A stretch of DNA of 64,000 bases from Polymorphobacter_B sp038225475 (GCA_038225475.1 JBBRRA010000006.1:1-64000); one strand, 5' to 3'. Counted from the first letter of the stretch, positions 36,320 to 45,318 are shown. Numbers and translations are program-made. The notes: generated by a model from the letters alone, not told the origin.

Positions 36320-37827
36320 GCTCGCGGCAGCCCGGCAGCGCAGTGCCGCGCGATAAAATCGGTGTGGCTGCCATAGCGCTGCGCCTCGCGCGCATAGAGC
36401 GCCGCCAGCGTTTGCATGTACTCGGCAAGCTCGCGTGGCTCGATCGCGTCGGCGAGCAGATGGTGTCCAACGGGCATGACCCCCTGTCCGATCAACACCT
36501 GCAGCCAGCCAACCTCGGTGAACAATTCCTCATGCTCGCGCGTAATTGCGCCACAGTTGCGGAACAGGTCCAGCTTGTGCTGCAGGGTGTCGGGCAACAG
36601 GGTCGCACGGCACTGCTGCCAGAACGGTTCGGACCGGCCATTTGCAGCATAGTGGAGAATCAGGAAATCGCGGATGCGCTCATATTCGAAATCGGTTTGG
36701 CGGTTGAACTCGTCGCGTTGCGCCGGAACGACCTGGCGGCCGGGCAGCAATTTGAGCAGGCGCGATATCGCCGATTGAATCAGGTGGATACTCGTTGATT
36801 CGAGCGGTTCCATGAACCCTGCCGCCAGCCCGACCGCAACGACGTTATGATGCCAGAATTTGCGCCGCTTGCCTGTCGTAAAGCGCAGGAAGCGTGGCTC
36901 GGCCTCGGCGCTGCCATCGAGGGTGGCGAGCAGGTTGGCCGCTGCCGCATCGTCGCTGATGAAGGCGCTGCAATAGACCCGGCCGTTGCCGGTGCGGTGC
37001 TGGAGCGGGATGCGCCATTGCCAGCCCGCCGCATGCGCGGTTGCGCGCGTGTAGGGCGTGAGGTCGCTGCCCCGCGCGCACGGTACCGCAACCGCGCGGT
37101 CGCATGGCAGCCATCGGGTCCAGTCAACATAGCCGGTACCGAGCGCTGCCTCGATCAGTATCCCGCCGAAACCGGTGCAGTCGATGAACAGGTCGCCCGT
37201 CACGACCTCGCCGCTCGCCAGCATCAACTGTGTCACGTCGCCCGATACCCCGTTGCGCGCGACGCCGGCGATCGTGCCCTCGGTGCGCCGGACGCCGCGC
37301 GCCTCGGCAAAGCGGCGCAGGTATGCAGCATATAGCCCGGCGTCGAAGTGAAAGGCATATGGCATCGACGGCACGGTCGCAGCGATCAGCGGACTGCCAC
37401 GGTGCATGCGGCCGGCGCGCGCCGCAATCTCGTTGAGCGAATAATCGGCAAGCGGCCCTGCGAGCCCAAGCGCGCGCGCGCGCAGCCAGTAGTGCTGGAA
37501 CGACAGTAGCCCGACGTCGCGGCCGATACCGCCGAAGGCGTGCATGTAGGCGTGCCCGGGCCGCGTCCAACCGTCGAACTCGATGCCGAGCTTGAACGTG
37601 CCCTGCGTTGCCCGCAGGAACGCATCCTCGTCGAGGCCAAGCGCCTCGTTGAACAGCCGGATCTGTGGGATCGTTGCCTCGCCGACCCCGACCGTGCCGA
37701 TCGCATCAGATTCGATCAGCCGCACCGCAAAGCCACGCTCGAGAAAATGCCCGAGCGCAGCGGCGGTCATCCAGCCGGCGGTACCGCCGCCGGCAATGAC
37801 GATTGTGAACGGTCGTTCGCTGTCCAC
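36316..37827 (-). CDS. Flavin-dependent tryptophan-halogenase-like protein (first in the glucan locus)
   Basis: 503 aa when started at the GTG ending at 37827, about 10 bases after CCGGAG; the frame is open to 37917, but that would run into the receptor gene. AGGGTAGWM lies at residues 12-20, GVGEATIP near 48-55, the catalytic Lys at K79 (GTFKLGIEF), the motif GWQWRIPL and the Glu block GFMEPLEST. The active site looks complete. It is only distantly similar to the halogenase at 29387-30880, so the two are not a recent duplication. It directly follows the TonB receptor across a strong hairpin. The substrate is unknown. Confidence 0.87.
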   Translation of the reverse strand: MDSERPFTIVIAGGGTAGWMTAAALGHFLERGFAVRLIESDAIGTVGVGEATIPQIRLFNEALGLDEDAFLRATQGTFKLGIEFDGWTRPGHAYMHAFGGIGRDVGLLSFQHYWLRARALGLAGPLADYSLNEIAARAGRMHRGSPLIAATVPSMPYAFHFDAGLYAAYLRRFAEARGVRRTEGTIAGVARNGVSGDVTQLMLASGEVVTGDLFIDCTGFGGILIEAALGTGYVDWTRWLPCDRAVAVPCARGSDLTPYTRATAHAAGWQWRIPLQHRTGNGRVYCSAFISDDAAAANLLATLDGSAEAEPRFLRFTTGKRRKFWHHNVVAVGLAAGFMEPLESTSIHLIQSAISRLLKLLPGRQVVPAQRDEFNRQTDFEYERIRDFLILHYAANGRSEPFWQQCRATLLPDTLQHKLDLFRNCGAITREHEELFTEVGWLQVLIGQGVMPVGHHLLADAIEPRELAEYMQTLAALYAREAQRYGSHTDFIARHCAAGLPRA

Positions 37828-37849
37828 GCGGCGCAACTCCGGCGTGCCG

Positions 37850-37869
37850 GGGGCGGCCCCAGCCGCCCC
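37850..37869 (-). promoter_or_regulatory. Strong intercistronic hairpin between TonB receptor and halogenase
   Basis: A perfect 8-bp G+C stem (GGGGCGGC / GCCGCCCC) closed by a 4-base loop. It begins 7 bp after the receptor stop and ends 22 bp before the GTG of the halogenase. It has no T-run. Such hairpins often stabilise the upstream part of a polycistronic mRNA or cause partial termination, which would give more receptor than enzymes. Confidence 0.55.
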
Positions 37870-37876
37870 TTGTCGA

Positions 37877-40648
37877 TCAAAACTTGTAGGCAAGGCCGAT
37901 GTAATAGTCGCGACCATAACGCTGATAGTCGATCACCTGGCGCCGGTCGTTGTTCTGATAAGTAATAAACGGCCGGTCGGTAAGGTTCTTCGCCTGTAGC
38001 AGGATCGCCAGCCCTGCTAGCGTCGATCCCGGCTGGAACTCGTAGCCGACCTGGGCATCGAGGATTGCTTCGGCGGTCACCTGCCGGAACGTCGGGTTCG
38101 CCGACAGCCCCGCCACTTCGCCGAGATAGGTCGAGCGGTAGCGATAGTTGACCCGCGCCTGGAAGCCGTATTTCTCGTAATAGACCGAGGCGTTCGCCAC
38201 CCACTTCGACAGCCCCGGCAGCGTGATCGGCGTGGTGGGATTGCTGCCCAGTACGATCCGGCTGTCGGTGTACGAGCCGCTGGCGAACACGCCGAAGCCG
38301 TCGAGGACCGGCGCGACATTCTTCAGCGGCAGCGACAGCGTCGCCTCGATGCCCTTCAGATAGCCGTTGCCGCGGTTGGTCGGTGCCTGCACCGTGCCGA
38401 GCGTGGTGCCCAGCAACGGCTGCAGTGCCGGCGGGATGCTCGTCGCAACCGCGCTCTTGAAATCGTACAGGATGCTGCTGCTGGCATCGACGTAGCTGCT
38501 CAAATGCTTGTAGTAGCCCGCCACCGAGACGTAGCCACCGCCCGCGAAATACTTCTCGAAGCTGATGTCGGCATTGTCAGAGATATACGGGCGCAGGTTG
38601 ATATTGCCGCCGTTGGAACTGAACACGCTGTTGCCCGGATCGGTCGAGCCCAGCCGGTTCAGGCTGATGTTGAACTCTTGGTTCACCCGCTCCTGGTCGA
38701 GCCGCGCGCGGACCATCGTGCGCGAGCCCCCGACCTTGACGTAGGTCAGCGGCGCGACTTCGAACGACAGCGCCGCGCTTGGCAGGAAATAAGTGTATTT
38801 GGCGCTGCCGGTCGCCGGCACGACGGTGACAACGCCGTTCGAGAAGTTGGAAATGCTGCCGTCTGAGCGCTGGTTGGTGTAAACCACCTGGCCACCGATC
38901 TTGCCGGTGACCGGCACGCCGACGTCGCCGTCAATCTTGAGCAGCGCATAGCCGGTCAGCACGTCTTCCTTGACGTCGTTGTCGCGCACCAGCGACACCG
39001 GGCGGTTGTCGTATGACGAGTTCAGGAAATTGTTATAGAGATAGAGTGGGTTGAGCCCGAGCACGCCGGGCACGCCGAGATAGCCCAGCGGTACATTTGT
39101 GCCCAGGATCGCGCCGGCGGGAATGGTCGCCGACGTCGGCGTGCCGCTCGCAACGGTGCAGTTGGTGCCGCCGCCCGGTGGGCATAGGAAGTAAGACAGG
39201 AAGTTGCTGGTCTTCTTGCGCGTCGAGAAATTCACGCCCGCTTCCCAGCCCTTGATCAGGCTTAAATCGAAGTCGCCGTCGAGGCTGGCGCGCAGCGCCT
39301 TCAGATCGTCCTTGAACTGCGGCTTGTTGAGGAAGCCAGACTGCACCACAGGCTGTGTGCCATTATAGCCCCAGCCACCCGGATCGGTGATCTTGACGAG
39401 GCCGGTATTGGTGTAATCGAGCGTCGGCACGATCTTGAAGATGCCGTTGGGTTGCTGCGTCACCGTCACCGTGTCACCCGGCCCGGCGCCGGCATAGCCG
39501 AAGCCCGAATAGGTTTCGAGCAGGAAGTCGGTACGCTTGGCATGGCTCCAGCTGGCATCGACGGTGGCGTGCAGATGGTCGGTCAGTTCGAACTTGTTAT
39601 TCCAGCCGGCCGAGAAATTGTCGGCGGTGCGCTTATTATAGTCGTTGCGCTGAATTGCATGGACGTTCGAAAACGTCGTCACAGTATCGAAGCCGTTGAC
39701 CGTGGTGATGTTCGACAGCGGCCGACCCGAAAATCCCAGTGGAAATTCAATACCACGGAGGTGCTGCGTCTCCTCGAAGTGCGAATAAAGCAGGTCGAGC
39801 GTCGAATGAAACTTGTCGCTGGGTGCCCACTCGAAGGTACCTACCGCGCCGTAGCGCTTGAGCTCGTTCGACTGGACATAGGGCTTTGCACCACCCAGCA
39901 CGAGATTGCCGTTGGTGTCGTTGGCATAGCCCCAAGCGTTGTAACGCTCGTCCTGCGATGGGATCAGGGACGCCGACAGGCCGATCGCGACGCCGAAGGT
40001 GTCGTTGGCGAACTTGTCGACATAGGTCGCCGAGGCGCGGTAGCCCTTGTTCGTGGCATCCGGATTGAGCGACTTCTCGCCATTAACCTCGCCGCGCGCC
40101 TGGATCGCGATGATGCGGTTCGCCTGTTCGAGCGGCCGCAGCATGCGAAGGTCGACGGTGCCGGCGACGCCGTTCGGCAGCACCGACGGATCGGCCGATT
40201 TGTAGACCACGACGTTCTTGAAGAACTCCGACGGATACTGGTCATACTCGACACCACGGTTGTCACCGACCGTCACCTGCTCGCGGCCATTGAGCAGCGT
40301 CGTCGAAAAATCAGGGCCGAGGCCGCGGATCGACAGGCGCTGGTCGCGACCTTCGAGGCGCTGCGCGGTCACACCGGGCAGCCGCGCGAGACTATCGGCG
40401 ATCGAAACGTCCGGCAGCTTACCGATGTCTTCGGCCGAAATGCTCTCGCTGATATTCGGCAGCAGCCGCTTCAGCTTAGCCGACGCATCGAGCGAGGCGC
40501 GGATGCCGGTAACGACGATCGCGTCATCGGGCGCATCGGCATCGGCAGCGATCGCGGGCGACGCAGCAGCGGTTGCCAATACGGCCACGCTGGCCAGCAG
40601 CAGCGCCGACCGCGCGGAATGCCGGCCGTGCACGGAATGATGCAGCAT
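37877..40648 (-). CDS. TonB-dependent receptor, maltodextrin type (TonB-Xanth-Caul family)
   Basis: 923 aa from the ATG ending at 40648, which has the strong ribosome site GGGAGGATAATC. A signal peptide ends at SPAIAADA. The TonB box region is DAIVVTGIRASL, followed by the family signature SISAEDIGKLPDVSIADSLARLPGV and the plug segments RLSIRGLGPDFSTTLLNGRE (both quoted within limits). The barrel ends GLAYKF. This large receptor class serves carbohydrate import in Caulobacter and Xanthomonas; the amylase and glucosidase genes that follow point to maltodextrins. A LacI-type site lies about 110 bp upstream. Confidence 0.93.
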   Translation of the reverse strand: MLHHSVHGRHSARSALLLASVAVLATAAASPAIAADADAPDDAIVVTGIRASLDASAKLKRLLPNISESISAEDIGKLPDVSIADSLARLPGVTAQRLEGRDQRLSIRGLGPDFSTTLLNGREQVTVGDNRGVEYDQYPSEFFKNVVVYKSADPSVLPNGVAGTVDLRMLRPLEQANRIIAIQARGEVNGEKSLNPDATNKGYRASATYVDKFANDTFGVAIGLSASLIPSQDERYNAWGYANDTNGNLVLGGAKPYVQSNELKRYGAVGTFEWAPSDKFHSTLDLLYSHFEETQHLRGIEFPLGFSGRPLSNITTVNGFDTVTTFSNVHAIQRNDYNKRTADNFSAGWNNKFELTDHLHATVDASWSHAKRTDFLLETYSGFGYAGAGPGDTVTVTQQPNGIFKIVPTLDYTNTGLVKITDPGGWGYNGTQPVVQSGFLNKPQFKDDLKALRASLDGDFDLSLIKGWEAGVNFSTRKKTSNFLSYFLCPPGGGTNCTVASGTPTSATIPAGAILGTNVPLGYLGVPGVLGLNPLYLYNNFLNSSYDNRPVSLVRDNDVKEDVLTGYALLKIDGDVGVPVTGKIGGQVVYTNQRSDGSISNFSNGVVTVVPATGSAKYTYFLPSAALSFEVAPLTYVKVGGSRTMVRARLDQERVNQEFNISLNRLGSTDPGNSVFSSNGGNINLRPYISDNADISFEKYFAGGGYVSVAGYYKHLSSYVDASSSILYDFKSAVATSIPPALQPLLGTTLGTVQAPTNRGNGYLKGIEATLSLPLKNVAPVLDGFGVFASGSYTDSRIVLGSNPTTPITLPGLSKWVANASVYYEKYGFQARVNYRYRSTYLGEVAGLSANPTFRQVTAEAILDAQVGYEFQPGSTLAGLAILLQAKNLTDRPFITYQNNDRRQVIDYQRYGRDYYIGLAYKF

Positions 40649-40756
40649 GATTATCCTCCCCCGATAGGCCCGGATGTTACCGCGCCGGACTTTTTTCGCG
40701 CCTGATGGCGTCGTCACACGAATGTGGCAGCAACGTCGCAAAGCCAAGCAAACCGC

Positions 40757-40767
40757 ATACGTATTCA
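40757..40767. promoter_or_regulatory. Candidate LacI-family operator upstream of the TonB receptor
   Basis: The site ATACGTATTCA is shared exactly with 41776-41786. It has the CG-centred palindrome typical of LacI-family operators, with the better half TGAATAC on the minus strand. It lies about 110 bp upstream of the receptor start and just after the DUF6445 gene. Confidence 0.6.
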
Positions 40768-40797
40768 ATCCGGCCACAGCCGGGCGTGGCCTTTGGG

Positions 40798-41472
40798 TTA
40801 CACCTGCGGAGCGAGGAAGGTGTTGACCGTCAACCGACCGCGCGCCGGGTCGGCATCGAAGATGCTCCCCGGCGGCAGGTCGGCGCAGTGCAGCGTGTGG
40901 CTGCGGTAGAGGATCGCGCGGTTGGCAACGCCGTCGTACCGCGCAACCTGTTCAAACAGCGGCGAGGCGGCGTCGCAATAGGCGGATGGCGGCTCGCCGG
41001 TGCGGTGGAGGTCGGCAGCGAGCGCGGCGCTGTACGCCGCCAGGCGCGCGCCGGTGACGGTCTCGAACCCGGTCGAACGGTGGCGATAGAAGGCGGTACC
41101 GCCGGGCATCGCCGCCGAAAGATAATGCAGCAGCGCGAGCCGCCCAGGCTCGACACCGTCGAAATGCGGCAGCCGCTGGATCGGCGTCAACGCTTCCGGC
41201 CGCGTTGTCACGATCGAATAAAAGGCATCGGCAACGGTGTAACGACCCCCGAATGTCGTTGCCAGTACGGGTGCCAGTGCGGTCAGCAGCGGTTCGAGCA
41301 GCGTCATCGGCACCGCAGCCCGGAGCCCAGGATAATGTTCGCCCATCGGCCTGAAGCGCAAGAAGCTCGCATCGTCGATCAGGCGCGTAGAATCGGGCGC
41401 GAAGCCGTCGATGATCACTACAGGCTCGGCCTCCAGCCCCTGCCGCTCGACGCGTATCGACCACGCGTTCAC
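40798..41472 (-). CDS. DUF6445 family protein
   Basis: 224 aa from a GTG ending at 41472 that overlaps the preceding stop as GTGA, which indicates translational coupling; a longer frame to 41502 exists. Visible features include LPHFDGVEPG, GGTAFYRHRSTGFE and YRSHTLHCADLP; the spaced His/Asp/His residues resemble the facial triad of 2-oxoglutarate-iron oxygenases. Proteins of this family occur next to TonB receptors and tryptophan halogenases in sphingomonads and relatives, and the same holds here. An oxygenase role working with the halogenases is a reasonable hypothesis, no more. Confidence 0.72.
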   Translation of the reverse strand: MNAWSIRVERQGLEAEPVVIIDGFAPDSTRLIDDASFLRFRPMGEHYPGLRAAVPMTLLEPLLTALAPVLATTFGGRYTVADAFYSIVTTRPEALTPIQRLPHFDGVEPGRLALLHYLSAAMPGGTAFYRHRSTGFETVTGARLAAYSAALAADLHRTGEPPSAYCDAASPLFEQVARYDGVANRAILYRSHTLHCADLPPGSIFDADPARGRLTVNTFLAPQV

Positions 41473-41717
41473 GGCGCGACCGCAAGCAAGCGGCTGCTCC
41501 ACGGCGGCAGCGTCACGCGCGTCGCCGTATCGACCGTGACCGCCGCACCGGTGCTGAAGTCGCGGTAGCGCCCCGCGAAGGAGCCGTCGACAAAGGCGAT
41601 CGGCTGTGCCTCTGCCGACAGATTGAACATTGCCAGCACCTTGTCGCCGCCGCGTTGCCGAACGATGCTTGCAACGGCGGCGAGCGCCGCCTCGATCCTG
41701 CCGATCGATTTCGTCAT
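41469..41717 (-). CDS. Stub of a GH13 alpha-glucosidase C-terminal beta domain
   Basis: 82 aa. The last 60 residues (RGGDKVLAMFNLSAEAQPI, then SSRLLAVAP at the end) match the C-terminal beta-sandwich of GH13 alpha-glucosidases, but no catalytic barrel precedes it. The first 22 residues are unrelated. The ATG has a GGCGGAGAC ribosome site and the stop couples to the DUF6445 start, so the stub may still be translated as a leader. It is most simply the relic of a deleted glucosidase gene that once headed this operon. Confidence 0.65.
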   Translation of the reverse strand: MTKSIGRIEAALAAVASIVRQRGGDKVLAMFNLSAEAQPIAFVDGSFAGRYRDFSTGAAVTVDTATRVTLPPWSSRLLAVAP

Positions 41718-41775
41718 GCCGCTGTCTCCGCCAAAAGATGGGTCATGCCACCGGCCGCCTCGAAACGATCGAAGT

Positions 41776-41786
41776 ATACGTATTCA
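41776..41786. promoter_or_regulatory. Candidate LacI-family operator between the divergent arms of the glucan locus
   Basis: A second exact copy of ATACGTATTCA (context AGTATACGTATTCATC). It lies 59 bp upstream of the glucosidase stub on the minus strand and 215 bp upstream of the lacI start on the plus strand, so it could control both arms. Confidence 0.6.
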
Positions 41787-42000
41787 TCGCCACCAGCCTC
41801 GACGTCCGGAGCAAAATCCGCAATGTCGATGCCAAGGCCCGTGCACAAGGGCTAGCTGGGGAGACGATGCAAAACCTTGCCATTGCCGCAGGCACGACCG
41901 CTTGACGTCGGACGCAGCCTATCGCTGGACGTTCGCGCAGCGTAAGCTGTGTGCCGACCGGGTGCGCCAGACGCCCGGGCGGGGAGGATCGTCGCGGCCG

Positions 42001-43029
42001 GTGTCGACTGACAAGCCGACTTCATTCGATATCGCGCATGCCGCGGGGGTGTCGCAGCCGACCGTATCGCGGGCGCTGCGGGGTGATCCGACAGTCAGCG
42101 AACCGACACGCAAGCGCATCGAGGCGATCGCCGCGCAGCTCAATTACACGGTAGACAAGAACGCCTCGGGATTGCGGCGGCGGCAGTCGAACACGCTGGC
42201 ACTGCTGTTTTTCGAGGATCCAACCCCCGACGGGTCGCTTATCAACCCGTTCTTCCTGTCGATGCTTGGCTCGCTGGCGCGGACCTGCGCGCAGCGCGGC
42301 TATGACCTGTTGACTTCATTCCAGCAGCTCTCGAGCAATTGGCACGTCGACTACGAGGACAGCCGTAAGGCCGACGGGCTGATCCTGCTCGGCTATGGCG
42401 ATTACGAGGTGTACCGCGCGCGGCTGGAGCAGTTGGTTGAACAGGGCACGCATTTCGTGCGTTGGGGTTCGGTCCAGCCCGGCCAGCCTGGGACGACCAT
42501 CGGCTGCGACAACCGGCGCGGCGGGCGGGATGCAGCGCAACACCTGCTGGCGCTCGGCCACCGACGCATCGCCTTCCTCGGCGAGGCGTCGAGCCACTAC
42601 CCCGAATTCGACGACCGGTACCGGGGCCTTTGCGAGGGACTCGCGGCAGCCGGTATCGACACCGATCCGGCGCTGCAAGTCGATGCGATCTCTACCGAGG
42701 CGTCGGGGCATGCGGCGGCGCGCCTGCTGATCGGCGGCAGCGCCGGCTTCGATGCGATCTTCGCGGCGAGCGACCTGATCGCGGTCGGCGCGATGCGCGC
42801 ACTGGAGGACGCGGGACTATCGGTTCCAGGCGACGTCTCGATTGTCGGCTTCGACGACATTCCCGCCGCTAGTCTGTCGCACCCGCCGTTGACGACGATC
42901 GCGCAGGACTATGCCCGCGCCGGACAGATGCTCGTCGATGCGCTGCTGCGGCAGATCCGCTCGCTGCCCACCGAAACCGCGATGCTGCCGCCGCAGCTGA
43001 TCGTCCGTCGCTCGACCGCGGCGCGATGA
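42001..43029 (+). CDS. LacI family repressor, probable maltodextrin regulator
   Basis: 342 aa from GTG 42001, 13 bases after GGGGAGG; no ATG is available without losing the helix-turn-helix. The DNA-binding domain is typical (TSFDIAHAAGVSQPTVSRAL), with the hinge helix near LNYTVDKNASGLRRRQ. The periplasmic-binding-protein-like sensor follows, ending VSIVGFDDIPAASLSHPPLTT. The stop overlaps the MFS gene by ATGA, so regulator and carrier are made together. The two ATACGTATTCA sites are its likely targets, and a maltodextrin or glucose derivative is the likely inducer. Confidence 0.9.
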   Translation: MSTDKPTSFDIAHAAGVSQPTVSRALRGDPTVSEPTRKRIEAIAAQLNYTVDKNASGLRRRQSNTLALLFFEDPTPDGSLINPFFLSMLGSLARTCAQRGYDLLTSFQQLSSNWHVDYEDSRKADGLILLGYGDYEVYRARLEQLVEQGTHFVRWGSVQPGQPGTTIGCDNRRGGRDAAQHLLALGHRRIAFLGEASSHYPEFDDRYRGLCEGLAAAGIDTDPALQVDAISTEASGHAAARLLIGGSAGFDAIFAASDLIAVGAMRALEDAGLSVPGDVSIVGFDDIPAASLSHPPLTTIAQDYARAGQMLVDALLRQIRSLPTETAMLPPQLIVRRSTAAR

Positions 43030-44534
43030 CTGCCAAGCCGAGGCAGGGCTTCTGGGGCCTCTGGAACATTTCGTTTGGCTTTTTCGGAATCCAGATCGGC
43101 TTTGCGCTGCAGAATGCCAATATGAGCCGGATCTTTCAGTCGCTCGGCACGAGCGTCGATAATCTCGCTTTCCTGTGGATCGCTGCGCCGCTGACGGGGC
43201 TCATCGTGCAGCCGTTGATCGGCCACTTCAGCGACCGGACGTGGACCCGGCTGGGGCGGCGGCGGCCGTTCTTCCTGTGTGGCGCAACACTCGCCAGCCT
43301 TGCGCTGATCGGTATGCCGAACGCGCACCTGCTCCTTGCCGCAGCCGTACTGCTTTGGTTGCTCGACGCTTCGCTCAATGTCTCGATGGAGCCGTTCCGG
43401 GCGTTCGTCGGCGACATGCTCGACGGCTCGCAGCAGACCGCAGGCTATGCGTTCCAGACAGCGTTTATCGGTGCTGGCGCGGTGCTGGGCTCGCTAGCGC
43501 CAAAATTGTTCGTCGACGTCTTTCACCTTGCCAACACTGCAGCCCCCGGCGTCGTGCCGCCGTCCGTGCGTGCGGCCTTCTACCTCGGCGCGACGGCGCT
43601 ATTCGGCGCGGTCCTCTGGACTGTCGTGACGACGCGCGAGTATTCGCCGGAGAAGATGGCAAGTTTTGCCGGCGGCGATGGCACGCCGGAGTGTCTTGGC
43701 CCGCTGACCCTGCCGCGCACTGGGCCGCTGTGGCTAGTAGCGGGGCTGGCGATTATAGGGCTCGTCGGCGCACTGGCGCTCGACAAGGCGGTCTATGTGC
43801 TCGGCGGCATGGTGGCGGTGTTCGGGCTGGCGCAGATCGTCAGCCGCTGGCGGTCTGGTAACGACGCCATCGCGCAGATTATCAGCGACTTGGCGACGAT
43901 GCCACCAACGATGCGCCGTCTGGCAATTGTTCAGTTCTTTACCTGGTCCGCGCTGTTCATATTATGGATCTATACCACGCCCGTCGTCACGCAGAACTTC
44001 TTTGGCACCGTCGACCCGGCATCGTCGGCCTATAATGATGGAGCGGACCGCGTCGACGAGCTGTTCGCGGTCTATAACGGCGTTGCAGCGATGTGGGCGT
44101 TCGCCATTCCCCCGATCGCGCGGCGCATCGGAGCGGCGCGAACGCATGTCGTCGGGTTGCTCTGCGGCGCCGCGGGGTTTGCGATGTTTGTTATCGTCCG
44201 CGACGCGAGCGCGCTGATCGGTGCGATGGTCCTGATCGGCATTGCCTGGGCTTCCATCCTGACGATGCCCTATGTGATCCTGGCGCGGACGCTGCCGCCC
44301 GCCAAACTTGGCATCTATATGGGGTTGTTCAACATCTTCATCGTGGTGCCGCAGCTGATCGTGTCGAGTGTCATGGGCGCGCTGATCCGCGTCGCCTTTC
44401 CGGCAAACCCGCTGCCGGTGATGGCGGTCGCATCGGGCGTTCTGGTCTGCGCCGCGCTCGTGATGCTGACCGTCGAGGGGAAGGTATCCGAAGACCAAGC
44501 GCGAGCGGTGTACCGCAAGTCGTTTGATCGATAG
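43026..44534 (+). CDS. MFS sugar transporter (sucrose/maltose type)
   Basis: 502 aa with 12 predicted membrane segments. The N-terminal part (WNISFGFFGIQIGFALQNANMSRIFQ quoted in part) and HFSDRTWTRLGRRRPFF, the MFS motif A between helices 2 and 3, are characteristic of the sugar carriers that accompany maltose and sucrose loci in alphaproteobacteria. It should carry maltose or glucose released in the periplasm across the inner membrane with protons. It overlaps lacI by 4 bp, which ties it to the locus. The 180 bp after it hold no gene. Confidence 0.9.
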   Translation: MTAKPRQGFWGLWNISFGFFGIQIGFALQNANMSRIFQSLGTSVDNLAFLWIAAPLTGLIVQPLIGHFSDRTWTRLGRRRPFFLCGATLASLALIGMPNAHLLLAAAVLLWLLDASLNVSMEPFRAFVGDMLDGSQQTAGYAFQTAFIGAGAVLGSLAPKLFVDVFHLANTAAPGVVPPSVRAAFYLGATALFGAVLWTVVTTREYSPEKMASFAGGDGTPECLGPLTLPRTGPLWLVAGLAIIGLVGALALDKAVYVLGGMVAVFGLAQIVSRWRSGNDAIAQIISDLATMPPTMRRLAIVQFFTWSALFILWIYTTPVVTQNFFGTVDPASSAYNDGADRVDELFAVYNGVAAMWAFAIPPIARRIGAARTHVVGLLCGAAGFAMFVIVRDASALIGAMVLIGIAWASILTMPYVILARTLPPAKLGIYMGLFNIFIVVPQLIVSSVMGALIRVAFPANPLPVMAVASGVLVCAALVMLTVEGKVSEDQARAVYRKSFDR

Positions 44535-44715
44535 TGGTTCAGCCGAATACTGGTGATGGTGCAAACAGTCGCTAACCCGACTACCAAAACGAGCAAATGA
44601 CCGCCGCGGAAACCCATCATGGGTGGTCGGCTAACAGCCGTAGCAACCGATGGGCGCTTACATTAGCGGCCCGGTGAAAAGTTGATGGCGATGCCAAAAA
44701 AATTGTAGCCAGCGT

Positions 44716-45318
44716 TCAACTCTCCCACGGCAGGCCGACCCCGGCCGCCGTCAGCGCCGCGATGACAACGCCGGCAACCGCGAAAATCGCGGCCCCTCCC
44801 ACGATCGCTCGCGACCGTGCGACAAGCGCAATCGAAAGCAGGACGATCGCAAGCTGCAGTGCCGTCTCGCCAAGCTCATAGCCCTCGCCTGCCGTTGCGG
44901 CACGCGCGCCTTCCGTGCGTTGCTTCTCACCGGCGGCCTGCAACTGGCCTATCCCATGGCCGTTGGCGTCTGCACCCCGCAGTCGCTTTGCCTCGGCGGC
45001 GAACGCTTCCCGGTCGATACTGGCAAAGGCGGCCGACTTGGCGGCGGTCTTCGCAATCGCTTCGCGAACGATTTTCGCCTGCATATAGTTGAAGGTGTCC
45101 GAGGCCTCGATGCCCTTGAGCAAACTCTCGCGGGCGGCTCCCGCTGCGGCCATGTGAACAATCGCCAGCGATACTGCGAGAATGCCGACCAGAAGCGAGA
45201 CGCGGTCGCGGAAATGCCGTTCGATAAGCCGTTCGGCATTTTCAGCGATTGTCCGCTCGCCCTCGGCGCGCTCGATCGCCTCGTCGATCAGTTCCTTGGC
45301 ATCAGTCGCTTCGACCAC
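44716..45318 (-). CDS. DUF4337 family membrane protein
   Basis: 200 aa from a GTG start. A charged helical N-terminus (AIERAEGERTIAENAERLIERHF) is followed by a first membrane segment (VSLLVGILAVSLAIVHMAA) and the family block SDTFNYMQAKIVREAIAKTAA (quoted in part). A long coiled stretch leads to two C-terminal membrane segments. The function of DUF4337 is unknown. It is divergent from the SulP transporter gene across 222 bp. Confidence 0.72.
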   Translation of the reverse strand: MVEATDAKELIDEAIERAEGERTIAENAERLIERHFRDRVSLLVGILAVSLAIVHMAAAGAARESLLKGIEASDTFNYMQAKIVREAIAKTAAKSAAFASIDREAFAAEAKRLRGADANGHGIGQLQAAGEKQRTEGARAATAGEGYELGETALQLAIVLLSIALVARSRAIVGGAAIFAVAGVVIAALTAAGVGLPWES

